From Lysinibacillus sp. FJAT-14745 (GTDB taxonomy: Bacteria > Bacillota > Bacilli > Bacillales_A > Planococcaceae), in the NCBI RefSeq assembly GCF_001275675.1, contig NZ_LITM01000006.1:19567-69746 (forward strand): a stretch of 50,180 nt of DNA. Reading direction: 5' to 3'. Below the pieces are notes generated by a model. That model was not told the DNA's origin. It did not search any database and worked only from the letters and a program-made list of their open reading frames with translations. Positions 39,701 to 48,700 of the stretch are shown piece by piece; position 1 is the first letter of the stretch; each line of letters begins with the position of its first letter. A program made the translations under genes and the position numbers.

Positions 39701-42700
39701 AGCTTGGCGGTGATTCGATTAAGGCGATCCGAATCGTATCGAAAATCAGGAACGCCGGGTATGAAATTTCTGTCAAGGACATCATGGAGAAATCGAATGT
39801 TGAACAGGTTGCATACGCTGTCACCTCTTCCGCTCACGAGAACACCTATGAGCAAAATGAAGTAACAGGTAAAGTGCCCTCAACGCCGATCATTGAAGAG
39901 TTCAAGTCTTGGGAATTGTCGAAGCCGCATCATTTTAATCAGGACATCATGTTGGAAATCGATACCGATGATGTTGTACAAATTAAAACAGTGCTTGACG
40001 CATTGTGCATCCACCACGATGCGATTCGTTCGGTTTATAGAGACGGGACGCTTGAGATATTAGATAGTCAAGCGAGCGAGATGTACGGTTTTGGGGTTCT
40101 TGATTTCCGAGATGAAACTGATACAACTGCCAAGATCGCTTCGGCTTGTACTGAGGCGCATGCGAGCATCGATTTGGAAAACGGACCGCTGATGAAAGCG
40201 CTGTTGTTCCAAACTAAAGATGCCCATCATCTGTTTATATGCATTCATCATCTGGTGGTAGATGGTATTTCGTGGCGTGTCTTGATTGAAGACTTCAACA
40301 CCGCTTTGCAACAGGTGCAAGAAGGCAAAGCAATAGAGTTCTCTCCGAAGACTGCTTCTTTCAAGGAATGGGCAGAAGCACTAAACGAATACAAGAGCAG
40401 TAGACAGTTAGGGAAAGAGAAAAAGTACTGGGATACTGTTATGACCGAGATGCAATACGGCAGAATGGCTGTCGAGGATTCCATTATCGAGTCAGGGTAT
40501 GCGGATGTCACGATCACATTCACAGAAGACGAAACTGATCAATTGGTACAAAAGGCAGGTAAAGCCTTCAATACTAAGATAAATGATTTGCTGTTGAGTG
40601 CGATTAGTATGTCGGTACAACGTCTAACGGGACAAGCTCGAGTTACCGTCGGCCTTGAGGGTCACGGGCGGGAAGAAATTCACAAGAAGATTGACATTAC
40701 GAGAACTGTCGGTTGGTTCACGACGGTTTATCCTGTCGTTGTCGACTGCTTGGAAGATGTACAAACAAGCGTTGTATCGACGAAGGAAAAATTACGGAAA
40801 CTCCCGAATCAGGGGCTCGGGTTCGGTCTGCTGAAAGAGGAGCTTGGAGACATTTCGGCCGACATTTACTTCAATTACTTGGGGCAAATGGACGCTGAGT
40901 CGAAAGCAGTCTTCTATTCCTCGGGGAAACGCTCGGCGGATGAAAATAAAACCTTTGCTAATATCGCCTTCAGTGGCATGATTACCCAGGGAAAACTGGG
41001 GTTCACGATTAAATATAACCGGAGTAAATTCTCGGCGGAAACGATTGAGAAACTGGCCGAGCTGTATCAAAGCTGTCTGGTTGAAATCATTGAGTACTGC
41101 ATAGGGCAGGAGAAATCACTGAAGACCGCATCGGACTACTCGGCACCAGAGCTGACAAGTGCGGATATTGCTAGTTTGAGCAACCGTTATGGCGGACAAG
41201 ACGAGATTGTGGACATCTATTCACTCGTGCCTTTGCAAGAGGGCATGCTCTATCACCACTTGATTAACGGTGAATCCTCCGAGTATTTCGTACAAAACGT
41301 GTTCGATGTCAATTCCAGTTTGAACGAGCAGACCATTCAGCGGGCGTTGAAGTTTTTAGTCCTGAAACATGCGGTCTTGCGTACGGCTGTTGTGTACGAA
41401 AAACTTTCGGCTCCAAGACAAGTGATCCTGAAGAACCGGAAAGTGGAGTATGAACGAATTGATTTATCTGGTTTGAATGAAGATGAGCAAAGAGTTCGAG
41501 TGGCGGATTTGGCTGCACAAGATGTTAAACGAGGATTCGATCTGCAGCATGATTCGCTGATCCGAGTTAAGCACATCCAACTGGCTGATAATCGCCACAC
41601 AATGATCTGGAACTATCACCACATTATTGTGGACGGCTGGTGCGGATCGTTGCTACAGAGTGATTTCGTGCGCTTCTACAACCTGATTGACAGCGGTAGA
41701 AGCATGTCTGACATGGAACAGCTTGTTTCGGAAGAAAAAAATCAGACAGCTTCCTATGGTGATTTCATCAAGTGGATAGAAAAACAGGACAAGGAAAGCG
41801 CGCTTTCATACTGGAGCGAAACGCTCTCCGATTACGACTCAATGGCAGAGATCAAGCCAATGACACAACCTAAGCCTTCGGGCATGCAGGTAGAGCAAGT
41901 CAAACTTTTGATTTCCAGGGAAACAAGTCAAAGTCTGCTCGGACTGTCGGCTTATCATCACTTTACCCTCAATACGTTAGCTGAGATGGCATGGGGAATC
42001 GTCCTGCAAGCATACTGCCACACACAGGACGTTGTGTTCGGTAAAGTCGTGTCAGGAAGAAATGCAAACATTAGGGGCATTGAAAAAATCATCGGGATCT
42101 TCATCAACACCATCCCTACACGGGTCAAATCCGATGCGAATACGACAATTCTGGACCTGTTGAAAGAGTTGCAAAAAAGGGGGACCGAGAATGATCAATA
42201 TTCATATTGCTCCCTTGCTGAGATTCAAGAAGTAACCAAGCAAAAAGCCGATCTGATCAAAACCTTGTTTGTATCTGAATACTATCTTGGGCAGGAAGAC
42301 TCGAAGGACAGCGAAGACGGACTTCGGCTGACCCTGCAGTCGGCTCGTGAGCAGACCAACTATGCGATTACCATAGTGGCTGGGATGGAAGGTGACGCTT
42401 TGCGCTTTGAGGTTCTGTACAACCCGAATGAGTTTGCGAAGGAGGAAATCCAAAGTATCCTGGCAAGAATTGAAGTCGTCTTGCAGGCGATTGCGACCAA
42501 CCCAAATGGGAAATTGTCGGAGATCGAAGCGATTACCGAACAGGAGCGAGTTCAAATCCTTGGTGAGTTCAACAATACGGCCCGCGAGTATACTAAGGAC
42601 CAGACGGTTGTGGACTTGTTTGAGGAGCAGGTTAGTAAAACGCCTGACGGGATCGCGATTGTCTTCCAAGATGAGCAGTTGACCTATGCGCAGTTGAACC

Positions 42701-45700
42701 AGAAAGTGAATCAAGTGGCATGGAAACTCCGCGAGTTGGGTGTGAAGCCTGGTGATCGGGTGGCGATCATGACGGAGCGCAGCATCGAGATGATTGCTGG
42801 GATTTACGGCATCTTGAAAGCGGGCGGCGCGTATGTGCCGATCGATCCAACGTTCCCGGCGGACCGCATCCAGTTCATTTTAGAGGATTGCCAGCCGCAA
42901 GCGGTGCTGCTCTACCAAACGAACCTGGAAACGGAGCTGCCTGTCCTTGATCTTGCAGGCCGCGTGCTCTGGGAAGGTTCGTCTGACAATCCAGAAAAGG
43001 TCAACAAGCCCGATGATTTGGCGTATGTCATCTACACATCAGGAACCACTGGTCAGCCAAAGGGCGTCATGCTCCAGCATCAAGGTGTTGCAGCGTTGCG
43101 TATCTATCTGCAGGACCTGTACCAGGTAACTGAGCAAGACAACGTGTTGCAATTTGCTAACTACGTCTTTGACGCGGCGGTCTGGGAAATGACCCTGTCG
43201 CTGTTGCTTGGTGCAAGGCTGACGCTGATCTCGAAAGAAATCATTGCAGATATCGGAAGCTTCAACGCGTTTGTGAATCAGAGTGGAATTACGCTGACCG
43301 TGTTACCGCCGCAGTATTATCTACAGACCGAGCTGACAGGCTTAAAAGTGCTGACGACCGCTGGATCGGCATCGAATGCGGAAATCATTCAAAAAGCAGG
43401 CAATCATTGCCGATACGTCAATGCCTATGGACCGACGGAAAACACCATACAGGCTACTAGTTGGGAATATGACGGGTTGAGTGACATCCCGTATCCAATA
43501 CCGATTGGCAGACCGATCTCTAATACGCAGGTATACATCATGAACAATATGAATCTGTGCGGAATCGGCATCCCAGGCGAATTGTGCATCGCTGGGGACG
43601 GTGTGGCACGAGGGTACCTAAACAAGCCGGAACTGACAGCCGAGAAATTCATCGCCAATCCGTTTGGGGAAGGTAGACTGTATCGTTCGGGAGACCTGGC
43701 AAGATGGCTGCCTGATGGCAATATCGAGTATCTTGGTCGAATCGACCAGCAGGTGAAAATCAGAGGGTTCCGGATTGAGTTGGGCGAAATCGAAGCTGTG
43801 CTCCGAAAGATCGATCATATTCTGGACGCAGCTGTCATCACACGAGAGGATGCTACGGGTGAGAAGGCGATCTGCGCATATCTCATATCTGATGAGGCGA
43901 TTAGCTTTGCGACCATCCGGGATACCCTTGACAGGTCGTTGCCTGACTACATGATTCCGGCATATATGATGCAGATTGACAGTATTCCGGTTACCCGAAA
44001 CGGCAAGCTGGACAAAAACGCACTGCCGGATATTGAAGCAAACAGCGCACGTGAGTATGTGGCACCAAGAAACGAGATGGAAGAAATCATCTGTAAGATC
44101 TTCAGTCAGATCCTCGGCGTTGAACAAGTGGGAGTTCATAACAACTTCTTTGAACTCGGCGGTCATTCGCTGAGAGCAACAAGACTTGTCAACCAGATCG
44201 AAACCGAGACTGGCTATCGGATGATGCTTCAGGAGATTTTTGCTCATCCGACACCAGCGTGGCTGGCAGAGAACATCTCTGGAAAAGAATCGGATTCCTA
44301 TGCGCCAATCGTGGCGGCGGAAGAAAAAGACTATTATCCAATGTTATCCGCACAAAAACGGGTTTATCTTGTTTGCCAGATGGGGATCGACGGAACTGCC
44401 TACAATATCCCGCAAAGCTTTAAAATCAAGGGACCGGTGAGCGTTGAATTCATAGAATCGGCACTGCAAAAAATGATCGATCGTCACGAAATCTTACGAA
44501 CGGATTTCCTGCTGATAGACGGGGAACCTGTACAAAGAGTAAAAAAGACGGCCAAAGCTGACTTTGAATTTGTGGCAGACAGTGAAACGTCGGAAGTAGA
44601 ATTATTCAAGGCGTTTATCCAACCTTTCGACTTGAGCAAGGCTCCGCTTGTGCGCATCAAGCTCATTCAGCGAGGCGATTACCATTTGCTGATGCTAGAT
44701 ATGCATCATATCGTCAGTGATGGAATGAGCTTAGCAACCTTTATCCGAGAATTCACCGCACTGTACAACGGGGAATCACTCAAACCTTTGACGATTCAAT
44801 ACAAGGATTACAGCGAATGGATCAGCAAGAGGGATTTCAGCACTCAAAAGGAGTTCTGGGCCAACGAGTTCCGTGACGAACTTCCAGTGCTGGATTTGCC
44901 ACTCGATTACAGACGTCCGAAGATACAGAGTTACAACGGAGCTATTATCGAATGCACAACCGGCAAAAAATTGGCAGAAAAGGTCAAGGACATCTGCCTC
45001 AAGACAGAAGCGACTGAATACATGGTGTTCCTGTCGGCAGCCATGATCTTGCTGAGCAAATACAGCAGACAGGAAGACATCATTGTTGGCAGTTTGAGCA
45101 GCGGCAGAACCCACAAGGATACCGAGAGCATGCTCGGAATGTTTGTAAACACCTTGGCGATGAGAGGAAGGGCAGAAGGTAAGAAAACATTCGCTGAGTT
45201 CTTGAATGAAATGAAAGAAAAATGCCTGAATGCGTACGACAATCAGGAGTATCCGTTTGAAGAATTAGTTGAAGCGGTGCAAGTTAGACGAGACATGGCC
45301 AGAAACCCACTGTTCGATGTCCTACTGGTCATGCAAAACAACGAACAGCAAGAATTCAAGTTGAACGGAATCCAAACTGAGTATGTCAAGCAGGAAAGTA
45401 CGATTTCCAAGTTTGACCTCAACTTCAGTATCGTTGAAACGGACGCCGAATTCTGCATCTTGTTGGAATACTGCACGGACCTGTTTAAGGAAGAAAGCGT
45501 CAAGCGAATGCTTGAACACTTTGTAGGCGTGCTGGAACAGATTGCAGAAAATTCCAATCTGCTGATTAGCGAGATCGAAGTCATCAATGAGGCCGAGAAA
45601 ACGCTTATTCATCAGACAATTAACGACACCGATATGGTGTTCCCGCTGGAGAAGTCAGTTGTCGATCTGTTTGAAGAGCATGTTGAGAATAAACCGGATC

Positions 45701-48700
45701 AACTTGCGCTCATCTTCGGGGAAGAGCAGCTCATGCGCTCTGAATTGAATCAAAAAGCAAACCAACTGGCGAGGATGCTCCGAAATCATGGCATCAAGCC
45801 TGGCGATTTTGTGGCCATCGTCGCTCAAAGATGCCCTGAGATGATTGTTGCGATTCTTGGCATCCTGAAGGCGGGTGGGGCGTATGTGCCGATTGACCCG
45901 ATGTACCCGACTGACCGGATTAGCTACATCATCGATGATTGCCAGCCAAAAGTGATCTTGACAGCAAAGGCTGAGGTGCCGTTTAATACGGAAATTCCGT
46001 TGATTGATCTCTGTGATGCGGACGTCTACACAGGGGTGGCGACGAATTTGGACAAGGTCGTTTCCAAATATGATGTGGCGTATTGCATCTACACCTCTGG
46101 GACAACGGGCAAGCCGAAGGGAGTTATGATTGAAAATCATTCCTTGACCTCGAACATGTTTTATTCGGCTAAACGTTTCTTACTGGGCAATGAAATTCTG
46201 GTACCGCTGTTCACCAACTATTGCTTCGACTTGACGGTTCCGTCGATTTTCTTGCCCCTCTGCTTCGGCGGTACGCTTGATCTGATCGACAACGAAAAAG
46301 AACTGGATATCGAGTTCATTATGACGAACAAAGAGTACACATTCATCAAGATGACGCCTTCACAGTTGAAAACGCTTATCGACTCCAAAAACGGCAAGAC
46401 GCTTGAGAAATTGCGTTGTCTGGTGGTCGGGGGCGAAATGCTGGAGAGCGCTGTAGCACGTTCTATCTTGGAAATCTACGGTGGGCATATCGTCTTGCTT
46501 AATGAATACGGACCGACAGAAGCAACTGTTGGCAGCTTGTTATACACGTATTCCAAAACTGACGACCGAACATTCGTACCGATCGGCAAGCCGTTCGCCA
46601 ACACGCAAATCTACATTATGAACGAGATGAAGCTGTGCGGCTTGGGGGTTCCGGGCGAAATTTGCATCGCAGGCGAACAAATTGCCCGAGGCTACCTGAA
46701 TATGCCAGAGTTAACAGCTCAGAAGTTCATCGACAATCCTTTTGGCGAAGGAAAACTGTATCGTACCGGAGACCTTGCGATGTGGCTACCTGACGGTAAT
46801 ATAGACTGTCTGGGCCGAATCGATGAGCAGGTAAAAGTTCGGGGCTTCCGGATTGAACTTGGCGAGATCAGTCATGCGATTCGTAACATCGAACCGATCA
46901 TCGATACCGCCGTGATCGTAAGAGAAGACGAATACGGTGATAAAACGATCCATGCGTATTATGTGTCCGACCAAGAAATCAGCACATCCGATGTGCGTGA
47001 AGATCTAAGAAAGAACCTTCCGGAATATATGATTCCGACCTACTTCATGCAGGTCGACAAACTACCGGTCACAGAAAACGGAAAGCTTGACAAAAGGGCG
47101 CTGCCGCAGATCGTCCTCGACAGAGCGACTGAATTTGTGGCGCCGAGAAACAAGACGGAAGAACTATTAAGTCAGACCTTTAGCGAAATGCTGGGAGTGG
47201 AAGCAATAAGCGTTACGGACAGCTTCTTCGAACTTGGTGGGGATTCTATCAAGGCAATCCGAATCGTTTCGAGAATGAGAAGTGCAGGCTATGAACTGTC
47301 TGTCCGTGACATCATGAGTCAATATACTGTCGAAGCAATCGCTCGCAAAGTTGTTGTCACCCAAGAGAATCGCTATGAGCAGAATGAAGTGACTGGACAC
47401 GTCATCCCGACACCAATCATCAAAGACTTCGCGACTCGAAATTGGAACAATCCGAACCACTACACTCAGGATGCAATCTTGGAGATCGATACGGACAATG
47501 AATCGCACATCCGAACAGCGCTTGGTGTGTTAACCGTTCACCATGACATCATTCGATCTGTCTATCGGGATGGTAACTTAGAGATATTAAGTAGTCGTGA
47601 AAGCAGGTTGTATGATTTCGTAGAGTTTGATTTCAGAGATGAAGAGAATGCAACGAGTCACTTGAAAACGGCATGCACCAAGCTCCAGAATAGCATCATT
47701 TTGGAGAATGGACCGCTGATGAAAGTTGCTTTCTTCCAAACGCAGTCCGGCAACTTCCTCTTCCTGTGTATGCACCATCTAATAGTAGATGCTGTTTCAT
47801 GGCACATTTTACTGGAAGATCTTCAGACTGCGCTGCAGCAGGCGAAGGACGGAAAGCAGATCAGCTTGCCACCAAAGTCTGCTTCCTTTAAGGAGTGGGC
47901 AGAAGCGCTGGAAGAATACAAAGGCAGTATACAGCTGAAGCAAGAGCGCCTCTACTGGGAAACAGTAACGGCAGACATGAAAGATGGCAACATCAACCTA
48001 GAAGAAAGAACGAACAAAACAGGCTACGACGATGTGACGATCACCTTTAACGAAGAACAAACGGAACAACTTGTTCGACGTGCAGGCAAAGCCTTCAACA
48101 CAGAAATCAACGACTTGCTAATCAGTGCCATCGGTCAGTCGATCAGAGAATTGACGGGACAAGCCAAAGTTACCGTTGGCCTGGAAGGCCACGGCCGGGA
48201 AGAAATCCATAAGAAGGTGGACATCGACCGAACTGTCGGCTGGTTCACTATCAAGTATCCAATCATCGTTGAGTGTCATGAGAAAATAAAGGAAAGTATC
48301 GTTTCAATCAAAGATATGTTACGAAAAGTTCCCGTAAACGGATTGGGTTACGGTCTGCTGCAGGATGGACATTCGGGCATCTCTGCCGATATTTTCTTCA
48401 ACTATTTGGGACAACTGGACATCGAATCGAAAGCAGCTTTGTTCTCGACTGGCAACAGCTTAGATGAAGCAAACGGTATTTCCGGAACCATAGACATGAA
48501 CGGATATATTGTAGAGGGCAAATTAAGCTTCCTGATTCGATACGACAGAAGCAGATTCACTGCTGATACCGTCGAACGCTTTGCCGAAATGTACCATCGT
48601 CATTTGACAGAGAGCATTACGTATTGCAACGCACAGGTAACAACGGTAAAGACTGTTTCAGACTATTCGGCAAGTGATTTGACGAGCACGGACTTGTCGG

